DNA of 64,000 nt from SAR324 cluster bacterium (GCA_015232315.1 JADFZZ010000017.1:31674-95673); one strand, 5' to 3'. Shown: positions 1 to 8,603, counted from the first letter of the stretch. Numbers and translations: made by a program. The notes: a model not told the origin generated them from the sequence alone.

Positions 1-199
1 TTTCATAAAAGGCTTTACCCTGAATAGTCAGAACGGGACCTGAGTGAGCTCTCGAAAAAATTGAAAAACCTAAATCATCCTCCAGATTCTTGATTGAAAT
101 ACTGATGGCTGACCGTGAGCGGTAAAGGCCTTCAGACGCTGCCTGAAAACTACCTTTTTCCACCACAGCCATCAATCCTCTCAGTTGGTCAATTGTCAT
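1..199 (-). CDS. LysR-family transcriptional regulator, N-terminal part (cut by window edge)
   Basis: The minus strand read from an ATG at 197-199 gives MTIDQLRGLMAVVEKGSF and then an Ala-Ser-rich helix with SRSAISISIKNLEDDLG and FSR. This is the winged helix-turn-helix signature of LysR regulators. A strong Shine-Dalgarno (GGAAGGAG) precedes the ATG. Only 66 codons are visible; the effector domain lies outside the window. The gene follows metH in the same direction with a 59-base gap, so co-transcription is possible. MetR is a LysR protein that controls methionine genes, but the visible part does not single out MetR, so no symbol is given. Confidence 0.8.
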   Translation of the reverse strand, partial: MTIDQLRGLMAVVEKGSFQAASEGLYRSRSAISISIKNLEDDLGFSIFSRAHSGPVLTIQGKAFYE

Positions 200-258
200 A
201 TTCTCCTTCCGGGAAAAGGTTCATACGTGTCTGACACTGGCTTAAACCCTCATCACAC

Positions 259-3200
259 TCAGGAATAGTCCGCTTCCGGATGAAAACACACCACGGCGCC
301 GGTGGTTCCGGTCGGAATGAATTCATGGGCATCAGTCAGTCGGATTCCGAGTTTGTCAGCCTGGATCAACTGATAAAGTGTCCGGTTGTTCTGCAAATTG
401 GTGATACCAGGGTATCCGGGACTATAACGGGCGCCAGTTCTTTGAACGGTGCTGGTCAATTCCCGCAATTTTTCATGGAGCCATTCCGCCATGTCTTCCG
501 CCACACGGTCGGACAATCCCTGAAGTAGCATGGCTGATTCGGTGTCGCCTTCCGCTTTGAACGTTTCAATTTGCTGTTCTGCCAGATTTCCGCCTGTAGA
601 AATCTGAAAACCGATCACATCATACTTGCCGGAACTCACAGGATGATAAAATTGTGCCGCGGAAAACTTATCCTGATTTCCTTTGCCCAGTACAACGGTG
701 AAATCAATTCTGGCAATTTCCTGTGTGAGATCCTCGGGAGCATACACCAGCACTTCGTCACCATCGGACTGACAGGGAAACAAACCGATGTGTCCCTGCG
801 GAACCAGCCATTGTTTGGCTTCACACAACGTGATCCATTTTCGTTTCATGGCGTCAACGGATTCCGGGGTCAACCCCTTTTTCTCCCAGCTATCCCTGCG
901 TCCAAGGCGCCAGTTGAGCGCATACAACGTTTTTTCGTCCAGCGGCAATTTGCTCAACGGCAATTGCCAGGCTGTGACCCCGTATTTAACTGGAGGTGCC
1001 TGATATTTATCAAAGGCTACGGTTCTTCGTGGAAGCGTATTGAGCAGGGATTCTGTCTTTTCACTTTGTTTGCGGGCACGTTCGTAATAGGTTTTCAGTT
1101 CTTCACGGTTTTTTTCAATGAACTGTTCTTTTTCTGCGGATTGCAGGGCTTTGATTATATTGACGCCATCCATGGCCGAAGCGCAATAAAACACATCGGG
1201 CTTGATGGCCTTGAGATCCTCCTGTCCAGCCATAGCCACATATCCTGCATGCCGCCGGTTCACCGGTGCCCCACCGATCAGCAACGGAATGGAGAATCCG
1301 GCTTCCTGCACCATGCGTGACACCGTGATCATGTGATTGGATGTTTGCACCAGCAACGCACTCATGCCAATGGCGTCCGCCTGATGTTCACGGGCGGTTT
1401 CAATAAATTTTTCCAGCGGCACCTGAACGCCCAGATCAATAACCCGGTAGCCATAATTTTCGAATAAGGTTTTTGCCAGATCTTTGCCGATGCTGTGCAC
1501 ATCCTGATAAACAGTTCCCAGAACAATGGTGCCTTTATAGGATATTCCTCCGTCGCCAACCGTATTGCGTTTCATGAACGATTCCAGAAACCCCATCACA
1601 TGTTTCATGACATCGGCGGATTTGAGCAGATGGGGCAAAGAAACTTCTCCTGCGCCAAACCGGTCTCCCAGTTCCTGCATCGCTTTCATCAGGTGTTGAT
1701 TGATCAGATCCAGCGGTTGCATGTGTTGAATCACCCGGGCGGCCTGTTCCACAATTTTGTCCTGATATTCATAAGTAAATCCTTCCACCGTCACAGAACC
1801 GCCGATGCGTTCCTTGAAACCGTCCTTGATTTTTTCACAAATCGCGGTGGTGTCTGGCAGATCTTCATAGGTTTGCTTTTTAGTGACAGTCCCGCCTTTT
1901 TTAATTTCCGCGATTTCTTCAAGCCGGGCAAACGCTTCCATATCACGTTCCAGAACGACTTTGAGTCCCAGTTCATAGTCTTTGGGGTCAATACTTTCCA
2001 CAGGCACATAATGGTTCGGATTCACAATGGCCGCATCCAGTCCGCGTTTGCGTCCCTCATCCAGAAAAATGGAGGTGAGAACCAGTCGCATGTATGGTTT
2101 TTTTGCCAGACCATTGGTGAGATTGCCCACCCCAATGGTTGTTTTAATATCAGGATGCAGTGCCTTGATCCGTGGAATGGAATTGAGCGATTCCATCGAA
2201 AAATTCATGCCTTCAATCGACTCCGCGCCAATCGGAAATGCGTTCACGTCAATCAGCAGTTGGTCAGGAGTGACGCCATGAACCGCGCAGGCTTCCATGA
2301 TTTTTGTAGCCAGTTCAACTTTTTTGTCCGCGGTGAGTGCGGGGCCTTCCAGGTCAGTCGCCAGAGCGATATAAAGGGGATGATGGAATTTTGTTTCTGG
2401 CACCAACGCGTCAATCTTGCTCAGTCCCGGCGCATATTCCTCAAGGGAAATGGAATTCACGATCGGACGTCCCGGATAAACCTGAATCGCGTTTTTGAGT
2501 GCGTCCACATCGAAGGAATCCAGACACATGGCTCCTGAAAAATCCAGAGTCATGGCCTGAATGACTTTGGGCAGAACCTCGGGAGTGCTGACAACATTGG
2601 AATCCATGCACACGTCAATAATGTCCACGCCCAAATCCTTGACCTGTTCATTGACCACTTCTTCCAGTTCATCAAAATTGATCACCCCTGCCGGATTTTC
2701 CACGGCATCTTTTACTTTTTTGGAGCCACGCACATTGAGACGCTCACCGATCCGGATCAGATTGCTGGTACTGTCCACCGCCACCGCCTGTTGGGGGCCT
2801 GACAAATAAACACGGGAATCCAGTTTTCTGGAAACAGGGGTGATTCCCCGAACCGCATCTGAAATCGCCTTGATATACGCCGGAGTGGTACCACAGCAAC
2901 CACCCACAATGTTGACGCCCAGTTCCTTGACAAATTGGCTCAGATGCCGGGCCAGATCCTGCGGGGTTTGCTTGTAAACAGTTTTGCCATTTTCAGAAGT
3001 GGGCAAACCTGCATTGGGTATGACAGAAATCGGCAGTTTTGAATAACGTGAAAGCTTTTCCACCGTAGGACGCATCAGGTCAGGACCAATGGAACAGTTG
3101 ATGCCGAACACATCAATGCCAATTCCCTGCACAGTGGTCAACGCGGCATGAATATCGGTGTTGAAAATCTGCATTTTACAAAATTGATCCACCGTGACCT

Positions 3201-3858
3201 GCACCATGATGGGCAGTCTGATCTTTTTTTCACTCATGGCACGAAGTCCACCCGCCACGGCCGCTTTCACTTCCAGAATATCCTGCTGGGTTTCATACAA
3301 CAGCACATCGGCACCACCGTCAATCAATCCCAGCACCTGATGATAAAAATTGGATTCCACCTGCGCCCAGGTTCCTTTGCGCAGATTGGCACTGGTGCTG
3401 GAAAGCACCGTATTGGACGGACCAATGGACCCAATCACAAACAGTGGTCGTCCATCATAATCCGCTTCTTTTTGATAGACAGCCTTTGCCCTGACGGCAA
3501 TCTCAGCCCCAACCCGACTCATGGCATAGGCCATTTCTTCATAGGAAATCCGGTTCAAATCAAATCCGTGCGGAATTGGCGCAAACGCACTGGTATCAAG
3601 TTGACTGAAATCATATTCCTGAAGCCGGAGAGGTGTGGCGCCAAAGGTATTGGTTTCAACCGCATGAGCGCCGGAGCGGAAATAGGCCAGATGAATTTTT
3701 TGAATGGCATCAGGATGGGAAAAACTGAGCATGTCCGACAGCATGCCAAACGCAGCGCCCCCAAAGGCATCATGGCCCAGTTCAAGGTTTTGAATCATGG
3801 TTCCCATCGCACCATCCAGTACGATCACCTGTTGTTTCAACGCTTCCAGAAAATTCAT
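259..3858 (-). CDS. metH: Cobalamin-dependent methionine synthase
   Basis: Transfers a methyl group from 5-methyltetrahydrofolate through cobalamin to homocysteine, giving methionine, in the cytosol. The 1199 residues are the family's full length and hold all modules. The homocysteine domain (about 1-335) has the zinc cysteines in GINCSIGPD (C255) and GGCCGTTP (C321, C322). The pterin-binding domain is about 365-630. The cap and B12 domain (about 670-890) carries DVHSIGKD, with His788 as the lower cobalt ligand. The C-terminal activation domain that binds S-adenosylmethionine ends with RTGARYSPGYPG and a closing HPEADY. The start MNFLEALKQQ has GGAG upstream. A LysR-type gene follows. I see no B12 or SAM riboswitch upstream; the 5' region holds a MITE-like element instead. 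Confidence 0.97.
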   Translation of the reverse strand: MNFLEALKQQVIVLDGAMGTMIQNLELGHDAFGGAAFGMLSDMLSFSHPDAIQKIHLAYFRSGAHAVETNTFGATPLRLQEYDFSQLDTSAFAPIPHGFDLNRISYEEMAYAMSRVGAEIAVRAKAVYQKEADYDGRPLFVIGSIGPSNTVLSSTSANLRKGTWAQVESNFYHQVLGLIDGGADVLLYETQQDILEVKAAVAGGLRAMSEKKIRLPIMVQVTVDQFCKMQIFNTDIHAALTTVQGIGIDVFGINCSIGPDLMRPTVEKLSRYSKLPISVIPNAGLPTSENGKTVYKQTPQDLARHLSQFVKELGVNIVGGCCGTTPAYIKAISDAVRGITPVSRKLDSRVYLSGPQQAVAVDSTSNLIRIGERLNVRGSKKVKDAVENPAGVINFDELEEVVNEQVKDLGVDIIDVCMDSNVVSTPEVLPKVIQAMTLDFSGAMCLDSFDVDALKNAIQVYPGRPIVNSISLEEYAPGLSKIDALVPETKFHHPLYIALATDLEGPALTADKKVELATKIMEACAVHGVTPDQLLIDVNAFPIGAESIEGMNFSMESLNSIPRIKALHPDIKTTIGVGNLTNGLAKKPYMRLVLTSIFLDEGRKRGLDAAIVNPNHYVPVESIDPKDYELGLKVVLERDMEAFARLEEIAEIKKGGTVTKKQTYEDLPDTTAICEKIKDGFKERIGGSVTVEGFTYEYQDKIVEQAARVIQHMQPLDLINQHLMKAMQELGDRFGAGEVSLPHLLKSADVMKHVMGFLESFMKRNTVGDGGISYKGTIVLGTVYQDVHSIGKDLAKTLFENYGYRVIDLGVQVPLEKFIETAREHQADAIGMSALLVQTSNHMITVSRMVQEAGFSIPLLIGGAPVNRRHAGYVAMAGQEDLKAIKPDVFYCASAMDGVNIIKALQSAEKEQFIEKNREELKTYYERARKQSEKTESLLNTLPRRTVAFDKYQAPPVKYGVTAWQLPLSKLPLDEKTLYALNWRLGRRDSWEKKGLTPESVDAMKRKWITLCEAKQWLVPQGHIGLFPCQSDGDEVLVYAPEDLTQEIARIDFTVVLGKGNQDKFSAAQFYHPVSSGKYDVIGFQISTGGNLAEQQIETFKAEGDTESAMLLQGLSDRVAEDMAEWLHEKLRELTSTVQRTGARYSPGYPGITNLQNNRTLYQLIQADKLGIRLTDAHEFIPTGTTGAVVCFHPEADYS

Positions 3859-3932
3859 AAAACTCCGGTATATTTTAGTTATTCAATTGAGAGGACACAC
3901 AAAAAGGGCGAGGAGCAAATATCAGGTCTTTC

Positions 3933-4109
3933 TCGAAAGTGGTAAGTTCTCAGCTTTCAGTTCTCAGTTTTTTTGAACTGATTGAAATTTTTATGATTTT
4001 TTATATAAGCCAAAAAGTTTCTTTGAAAGTTTGATACTCATAAAACTTTTAATTTTAATGACTTACAAAAAACTGAAGGCTGATAACTGAAAACTTACAA
4101 CTCTTGAGT
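3933..4109 (+). mobile_element. MITE-like element, copy 1 (about 177 bp)
   Basis: This stretch recurs in inverted orientation at about 46900-47077 with the same length and high identity. Its ends form imperfect terminal inverted repeats of about 36 bp (roughly 27 of 36 matching), of the form ctcgaaagtggtaagttctc against ctcaagagttgtaagttttc. The 6-base direct repeat TCTTTC flanks it at 3927-3932 and 4110-4115, as a target-site duplication would. It has no coding capacity, so it would need a transposase in trans. It lies between metH and a DUF4160 gene, both on the minus strand. Confidence 0.7.
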
Positions 4110-4153
4110 TCTTTCAAAAATTTGCGGAAATCATATGTTTTTTTGAGAAAATT

Positions 4154-4423
4154 TCAATGATCGGTGTCACCGTCTTCAAAATTTTGACAGAATTGTTCAC
4201 CTTTCTGAATATATTCCAGATAAAGCAGGATGGTATCACTCAGGAATTTCGTATCTTTTTCTGAAACATTCTGAGTTTTGATATCATGAACTTTCCTATG
4301 AGCAATATCCAACCAGAAAAGCCCTTCGGCTGGTGGCTTATTGCACTGGATATAAAGCGGAGCATCCTTCCCTTTGGAATAAAAAAACAGTCGCCATTCC
4401 TCGACATACAGCATGGTTGGCAT
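4154..4423 (-). CDS. DUF4160 family small protein
   Basis: An 89-residue protein starting MPTMLYVEEWRLFFYSKGKD, then FWLD and a helical C-terminus. The opening MPT, an aromatic-rich strand with FFYS and a later WL is the DUF4160 pattern. Family members often sit beside a DUF2442 gene and are suspected parts of toxin-antitoxin pairs. No DUF2442 partner is visible here; a 28-codon reading frame in the same direction lies upstream. The ribosome site is weak (GAGAG about nine bases before the ATG). Function is unknown; the family call is from recalled pattern only. Confidence 0.55.
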   Translation of the reverse strand: MPTMLYVEEWRLFFYSKGKDAPLYIQCNKPPAEGLFWLDIAHRKVHDIKTQNVSEKDTKFLSDTILLYLEYIQKGEQFCQNFEDGDTDH

Positions 4424-4878
4424 ATTGAAAAGACTCTCGAAAGTTTTAAAAAACAGGATGCGGATATTAAAAAAAGTTTTTAGGCCAGGGGAGAGATAAC
4501 CCTCTAATCCTCTGCGCTGTCTTGCCCGTTTTAGTTTCAGGGATCAATATCGGTAATCAGAGGAAACAATTTTGCGATAAAAGTAAAATTTGATTAATTC
4601 TTCATCCAAAATATTATTGATACGTTTCATACGTATACCTCCTGAAAAGCACAAACACTTTATTCACCTAAAATTAGCTTCCCTATCTGTTCAATTGAAT
4701 CAACGTCCAGTTCGAGGGGGTAATCTGTTCAGCGGAGATGATCTGGAACCCTTTGAAGCCCTTGTCAGTGAAATATGATTATGTCATTTGTCGGATTGAA
4801 AAATAGCGGTTTTTCAAAGAGTATCCTTCTGTCTTGATACAGGACGTTTCGCTCAACAGTTCATGAAAGGAATTCTTT
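4424..4878. other. Mostly non-coding interval between divergent genes
   Basis: About 455 bases separate the DUF4160 gene from the start of the haem block. Apart from the tiny minus-strand reading frame at 4544-4630, I see no convincing gene, RNA or repeat. A 62-codon + strand frame at 4590-4778 has no ribosome site and an unremarkable composition. The promoter of the haem block should lie here, but I could not find a clear -35/-10 pair. Confidence 0.5.
4544..4630 (-). CDS. Tiny ORF, 28 residues, with strong ribosome site
   Basis: The minus strand carries GGAGG seven bases before an ATG, then MKRINNILDEELIKFYFYRK and a short tail before TGA. The next gene on this strand, the DUF4160 gene, starts 120 bases later in the same frame, with no stop between. 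It could be a small antitoxin-like peptide, a translated leader, or the front of a longer gene cut by a nonsense change. Nothing in it is recognisable. Confidence 0.3.
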   Translation of the reverse strand: MKRINNILDEELIKFYFYRKIVSSDYRY

Positions 4879-5385
4879 ATGAAACAAAAAATTATATTTA
4901 TCGCGGTAACAGTAATCGTCGCAGTATGGGGCATCAGCCTGGTAGCGGCAAAAATAATGGTGCCAGAGCATAATCCGCCTGAACATTATGCGGGAATGAT
5001 CCTTGGCACAGAAGCAGATAAAATTCTGGTTGACTCCTGCTTTGACTGTCATAGCAACCAATCAAACTGGCCCTGGTACAGTTACATGCCGGTGGTTTCA
5101 GCACTGGTTGCGCATGATGTGGAAGAAGGACGCAAAGAACTGAATTTTTCCCTGTGGGATAAAATGACTGAACAGAAACGTCTCAAAAAAATGGATAAGG
5201 CCCTGGAAGAAGTCATGGGTGGTGAAATGCCCCTGACGCCTTACGTCTGGATGCACGCCAACGCAGAAATAACCCCTGATAAAATCGCGGTATTGCGTGC
5301 TGCGGCTCAGGAAAAACTGGGGCTTGTTGTGAATGAATTCGCAGACAAAGACGAGGAGGGAGACGAGGATGAAGATAAAGATTAG
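4879..5385 (+). CDS. Haem-binding domain protein (single CxxCH, membrane-anchored)
   Basis: A 168-residue protein with an N-terminal signal or anchor helix (about residues 4-24), followed by SCFDCHSNQSNWPWYSYMP. The CxxCH haem site is C54-C57-H58, and the following NQSxWPWYS stretch is typical of the haem-binding domain family (PF14376 type). It then has NFSLWD and a helical bundle that includes MPLTPYVWMH, where a Met or His could be the second haem ligand. The C-terminus is very acidic. It is exported and probably periplasmic. It overlaps the next gene by 17 bases and opens a four-gene + strand block of exported proteins, three of which carry CxxCH. Redox role inferred. Confidence 0.8.
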   Translation: MKQKIIFIAVTVIVAVWGISLVAAKIMVPEHNPPEHYAGMILGTEADKILVDSCFDCHSNQSNWPWYSYMPVVSALVAHDVEEGRKELNFSLWDKMTEQKRLKKMDKALEEVMGGEMPLTPYVWMHANAEITPDKIAVLRAAAQEKLGLVVNEFADKDEEGDEDEDKD

Positions 5386-5965
5386 CCGTCATGCCCTGTC
5401 TCAGAGTAGACTTCCCTTTTTGTTTTTTTTATGCATGGTGACCTTGAGTTCGTTGGCATTTGCCGAGGAAATGAAACTCAATTCCGCCATCGTTTTTAAC
5501 GTGAAGACCAACCTGTTCGCTGTTCAATTTGACGGGAATGCCGATCCGGAAAAAGTGCTGTTTGAGCTGACTCTGCAAACAACGGAATCCAGTTTGATGA
5601 TTTCTGAGGTGTCAGTCACAATTCCTCTTGAGGCGTTATCCACTGGAATCAAAGTGCGGGACAAGCACATGAAAGAAAAAATATTTCAGACCCAGGATGG
5701 GCAACAACCGCCAATCCTGTTCAAGTCACAGCAGAATTCCTGTGTGGTTGAAATCAAGGGTGGTGACTGCACCCTCAATGGAGAACTTGAAATCGCAGGA
5801 AGAAATCTGCCCACAGCAATTCCACTGCATGTGGAACAAACAGAGGGAACATGGAAAGCTTCCGGACAAATGGTTATCCTGTTGGATGCCTTTCAGATCA
5901 AACCTCCGGGATATATGGGAGTAAAAGTTAATAACGCTGTGACAGTTCAATACGAGGTATGGTAG
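5369..5965 (+). CDS. YceI-like periplasmic lipid-binding protein
   Basis: The start chosen is ATG at 5369, directly behind a strong GGAGG-rich site. It gives a clean signal peptide (about 1-32, ending SSLAFAEE), which the longer frame from 5333 does not. The mature protein of about 165 residues is all-beta, with FNVKTNLFAVQFDG near the start, SVTIPLEALSTGIKVRDKHM in the middle, and a GELEIAGRNLP strand. This is the YceI lipocalin-like pattern; family members bind isoprenoids such as quinones. It sits between two haem proteins, so a quinone-related periplasmic redox role is plausible but inferred. Confidence 0.7.
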   Translation: MKIKISRHALSQSRLPFLFFLCMVTLSSLAFAEEMKLNSAIVFNVKTNLFAVQFDGNADPEKVLFELTLQTTESSLMISEVSVTIPLEALSTGIKVRDKHMKEKIFQTQDGQQPPILFKSQQNSCVVEIKGGDCTLNGELEIAGRNLPTAIPLHVEQTEGTWKASGQMVILLDAFQIKPPGYMGVKVNNAVTVQYEVW

Positions 5966-5989
5966 AAATAATATAATCAGGCAGGTTCG

Positions 5990-7183
5990 ATGAAAAAAAA
6001 TATATTCCCCAGACCGCGTTTAACAACGATCACACTGTTTAGCAATAAACAATTCAGGATCCAGCGATATTTTTCCATCGCGGGTTTTGTCCTCCTCTCC
6101 TTCTGGAGTGGAATTGCCCATGCTGAACCGGAAATGATCCGGCATGATTATTTCAGTTGCATGGCCTGTCATTACAGTCCTCACGGCGGTGGTCTGTTGA
6201 CGCCTTATGGACGGGGAATCGCACAGGCCCTGAGCTATCAGGGAGGAGACTACGAAGAATCGGAACTCAAACAAAAATTGAGTTTTGACGGCTTGATGGA
6301 TCAGGGCGTTCAGGTCCGACTTGCGGCCTTGACCCATGGTGAAATCGGAAAAGCTTTTCCAATGCAGGGAGATTACCTCAACCATACGCAACTCAATGAT
6401 AATTTATCCCTGAATGTGAATATTGGCGAGATCCCTCCTCCGGCGGGTTCTGATTACACGTTTGATCAGGAATTCCTTAAACAAATCATCCTCAGAAAAT
6501 TCGTGGTGAGCTATCGACCCGGAGAAGATGGAACTGAAATCACGTTCGGCAGAGATTTGCTGCCTGTCGGACTGGGATTGGATGATCACACTTATTTCAT
6601 TAAAAAATACAATCGACTGAATGTGAATGATGTCGTGACGCAACTGGGATACTATTCATGGGGACCCCAACTCCTCTATGCCATTGTCGGTTATGCACCC
6701 AGCACTGAGGAGTCTGAGGGAAATGGTGAAGCAGGAGGTGTGCTCAGTTTTGAGTATAAACCGATGGTTCAGAAAAATTATTCCTTTGGCGGACATGTCC
6801 TGAAAGGCCGCACTGATGCAATTTCCCGCACTTTGACAGGCCTTATGACTCGTCTGTCATTCAGTGAATCCATCGTGATATTGGCAGAGTTGGACCATAC
6901 GCAACGGGAATTAGCGGACACAGGACTCAGTTTCGGACAATGGACTCGCTTTCTAAAGGCAAGTTACTATCCGATGGACTATCTGGAAACAGCGCTGACC
7001 ATGGAGTCTCTGGAACGTGAAACACCTTTTGAGGCCGGGGTATCACGAACCGCCTTAAGAAGCACACTACGCGCCACCGGACAACTGAGTTTTATTTTTA
7101 TTTTCCAGAATCAGTTCACTAATGATACGGCCTCCAATCTGGATAACATGTTGATGCTACAGGTCTTTTACAACGGATTTTAA
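5990..7183 (+). CDS. Outer-membrane beta-barrel with N-terminal c-type haem site
   Basis: A 397-residue exported protein. The signal peptide ends near GIAHAEPEM (about residue 46). Next comes FSCMACHYSPHGGGLLTPYG, with one CxxCH site (C57, C60, H61). Residues from about 100 to the end alternate polar and non-polar, with many aromatic strand ends, and finish MLMLQVFYNGF. A final Phe preceded by alternating hydrophobics is the usual C-terminal signal of an outer-membrane barrel. The layout suggests a barrel carrying one covalent haem on its periplasmic face. It could pass electrons or bind metal; no such role is shown. Neighbours on both sides are haem or lipid-binding exported proteins. Confidence 0.7.
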   Translation: MKKNIFPRPRLTTITLFSNKQFRIQRYFSIAGFVLLSFWSGIAHAEPEMIRHDYFSCMACHYSPHGGGLLTPYGRGIAQALSYQGGDYEESELKQKLSFDGLMDQGVQVRLAALTHGEIGKAFPMQGDYLNHTQLNDNLSLNVNIGEIPPPAGSDYTFDQEFLKQIILRKFVVSYRPGEDGTEITFGRDLLPVGLGLDDHTYFIKKYNRLNVNDVVTQLGYYSWGPQLLYAIVGYAPSTEESEGNGEAGGVLSFEYKPMVQKNYSFGGHVLKGRTDAISRTLTGLMTRLSFSESIVILAELDHTQRELADTGLSFGQWTRFLKASYYPMDYLETALTMESLERETPFEAGVSRTALRSTLRATGQLSFIFIFQNQFTNDTASNLDNMLMLQVFYNGF

Positions 7184-7208
7184 GGCCATTGCTGAGGAAA
7201 GATGATTT

Positions 7209-7583
7209 ATGAAAAAAACAGGATTTTATAAAAATTTGACAAAATATTGTGTCAGTGTGGGAATCATTGTTTGGACCATAGCGTCCTGTGCGCCTACAGG
7301 AACTGATGAAACCGCCGAATATCAGACCATTGACGCAGACACACCTGTGACCTTTGACATCCTGCATGATACCGTTTTAAAACCACTTTGCGTCCGTTGT
7401 CACGATTGGGCCAATACTGAAACTGAAACCAGAAACTATATCTATCCCGGAGTGGCGGATTATTCAGAATTGTATAAAGTGGTCACTGTAGGAGAACCGA
7501 TTATGCCTCCTGGCGGCCCCGAACTGACTGTTGCGCAAAAAGAACTGGTTTCACGATATATTGAAGAAACTGCCGTAAAATAG
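7209..7583 (+). CDS. Monohaem c-type cytochrome lipoprotein
   Basis: A 124-residue protein with a signal peptide ending in the lipobox IASC (lipidated Cys27), so it is anchored in a membrane facing the periplasm. The haem site is CVRCH (C61, C64, H65). GEPIMPPGGPELT follows near residue 99, where the Met is the likely sixth haem ligand, as in small class I cytochromes. It ends with a helix ELVSRYIEET. It is the last gene before a terminator, downstream of the CxxCH barrel, so it could donate electrons to or take them from that barrel (inference). Confidence 0.8.
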   Translation: MKKTGFYKNLTKYCVSVGIIVWTIASCAPTGTDETAEYQTIDADTPVTFDILHDTVLKPLCVRCHDWANTETETRNYIYPGVADYSELYKVVTVGEPIMPPGGPELTVAQKELVSRYIEETAVK

Positions 7584-7609
7584 TTCAAGTGCCCCAAACC
7601 CCATGTTTC

Positions 7610-7642
7610 CACCCGCCACGAAAGACGGGTGTTCCTTTTTTT
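7610..7642 (+). terminator. Rho-independent terminator
   Basis: The stem CACCCG (7610-7615) pairs with CGGGTG (7626-7631) around a 10-base loop and is followed by seven T residues at 7636-7642. It ends the haem-protein block and separates it from the mamX-like unit. Confidence 0.65.
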
Positions 7643-7705
7643 GACACTTGGCCAAAAATGTGGCCAACCCCGCTTGCAAATCCTGCCCGAAAACAAAATG
7701 CAGGC

Positions 7706-7734
7706 TTGATTAAAGAAGCAAGCCGTTGTATATC
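7706..7734 (+). promoter_or_regulatory. Putative sigma70-type promoter of the mamX-like operon
   Basis: TTGATT at 7706-7711 and TATATC at 7729-7734 are separated by exactly 17 bases, 81 bases before the mamX-like start codon. The preceding terminator at 7610-7642 supports a separate transcript. Called by eye. Confidence 0.5.
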
Positions 7735-7814
7735 GACGCCTTTGCGGCGTTAGCAAAACAAACATTTCATTAGCCACAGCGTTATTATGGCCGCATCTGA
7801 TTTGGAGGATTGAT

Positions 7815-8603
7815 TTGAATATTGCCGAATGGATTATGGCCGCAGGAGTTACCTTTGCCATAAGTGTATTGATGTTCTCGGTGTTCCAAAATGATCCATG
7901 GAAAGATCATGTTTATGAGCAGGCACCTGCGATTGTAGCCGGTACACCGTCGCCTCATAAAGCCGGGCGAGAAAAAATGGCTTGTGCGAGTTGCCATGCG
8001 ATCGTGGACCCAAGTGTTGCTGGACGTAATCAAATTATACCACCCATTGTTGATGGAGCGGCCATTCCAATTTCTCATAAGGATGGACGTCACAAGCAGG
8101 CCTGTTCCATGTGTCATCAAATCATAAGCAGAAAAGTTGCCGCTGAAACCCGGAAAAGCACTCCCGCCGCCATTGAAACCAGACCAAACACGCCCACGGC
8201 AATTACAGTGGCTCAGGTCCAGGTCGTAATGCCCGCGACCCCGGATGCGGCAGTCTGGGACCCGGAATGGCATGAGAGTTTTGGACTGACTCGCTTTCAA
8301 GGAAAAATTGTTCGTATTGTAGAAAAGGCAGGGGCCTATCAAACTGATAATATAAACATTCTGGTAGATAACAAAATTAGCACACCGACATGGTACAATG
8401 TAGCACCAGGCTGGTTTTTACAAGAACAAAAATGCTCTCTTGATTTTGGAATGTTTGTAAAAGGTGTTGCCTTTCAAGACATGGCCGCAACAACGGAAAT
8501 GCAATATGTAAAAACACTCTCAGTCAATGGGCAATTCTGCGATATTCGCGATAAAGAAATGATTGGCTTCTGGGAAACTGGTGCTATGTTCGATGAAGAG
8601 TGA
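7815..8603 (+). CDS. mamX: MamX-like protein with two magnetochrome haem domains
   Basis: A 262-residue membrane-anchored protein with one N-terminal helix (about 6-25). Two magnetochrome motifs follow in tandem: SPHKAGREKMACASCHAIV (C57, C60, H61) and ISHKDGRHKQACSMCHQII (C97, C100, H101). Each is a short Pro-X-His lead followed by CxxCH, the pattern confined so far to magnetosome proteins such as MamE, MamP, MamT and MamX. After a Pro/Thr linker, residues about 150-260 form a beta-rich domain with LTRFQGKIVRIVE and WYNVAPGWFL, resembling the MamS/MamX C-terminal domain. In Magnetospirillum, MamX works with MamZ and MamH in redox control of magnetite growth. The start is TTG, placed six bases after GGAGG. 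The gene lies directly upstream of the MamZ-like gene. Confidence 0.8.
   Translation: MNIAEWIMAAGVTFAISVLMFSVFQNDPWKDHVYEQAPAIVAGTPSPHKAGREKMACASCHAIVDPSVAGRNQIIPPIVDGAAIPISHKDGRHKQACSMCHQIISRKVAAETRKSTPAAIETRPNTPTAITVAQVQVVMPATPDAAVWDPEWHESFGLTRFQGKIVRIVEKAGAYQTDNINILVDNKISTPTWYNVAPGWFLQEQKCSLDFGMFVKGVAFQDMAATTEMQYVKTLSVNGQFCDIRDKEMIGFWETGAMFDEE

Noticed and set aside
571..2538. Long + strand frames opposite metH
   Set aside because: The minus strand encodes a complete methionine synthase with all catalytic motifs; the + frames lack domains and ribosome sites.
4590..4778. 62-codon + strand frame before the haem block
   Set aside because: No ribosome site, ordinary composition, and it overlaps a minus-strand frame with a strong site.
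7735..7760. attC-like look of the short hairpin GACGCCTTTGCGGCGTTAG
   Set aside because: No paired core sites, no integrase and no cassette array; a simple hairpin explains it.
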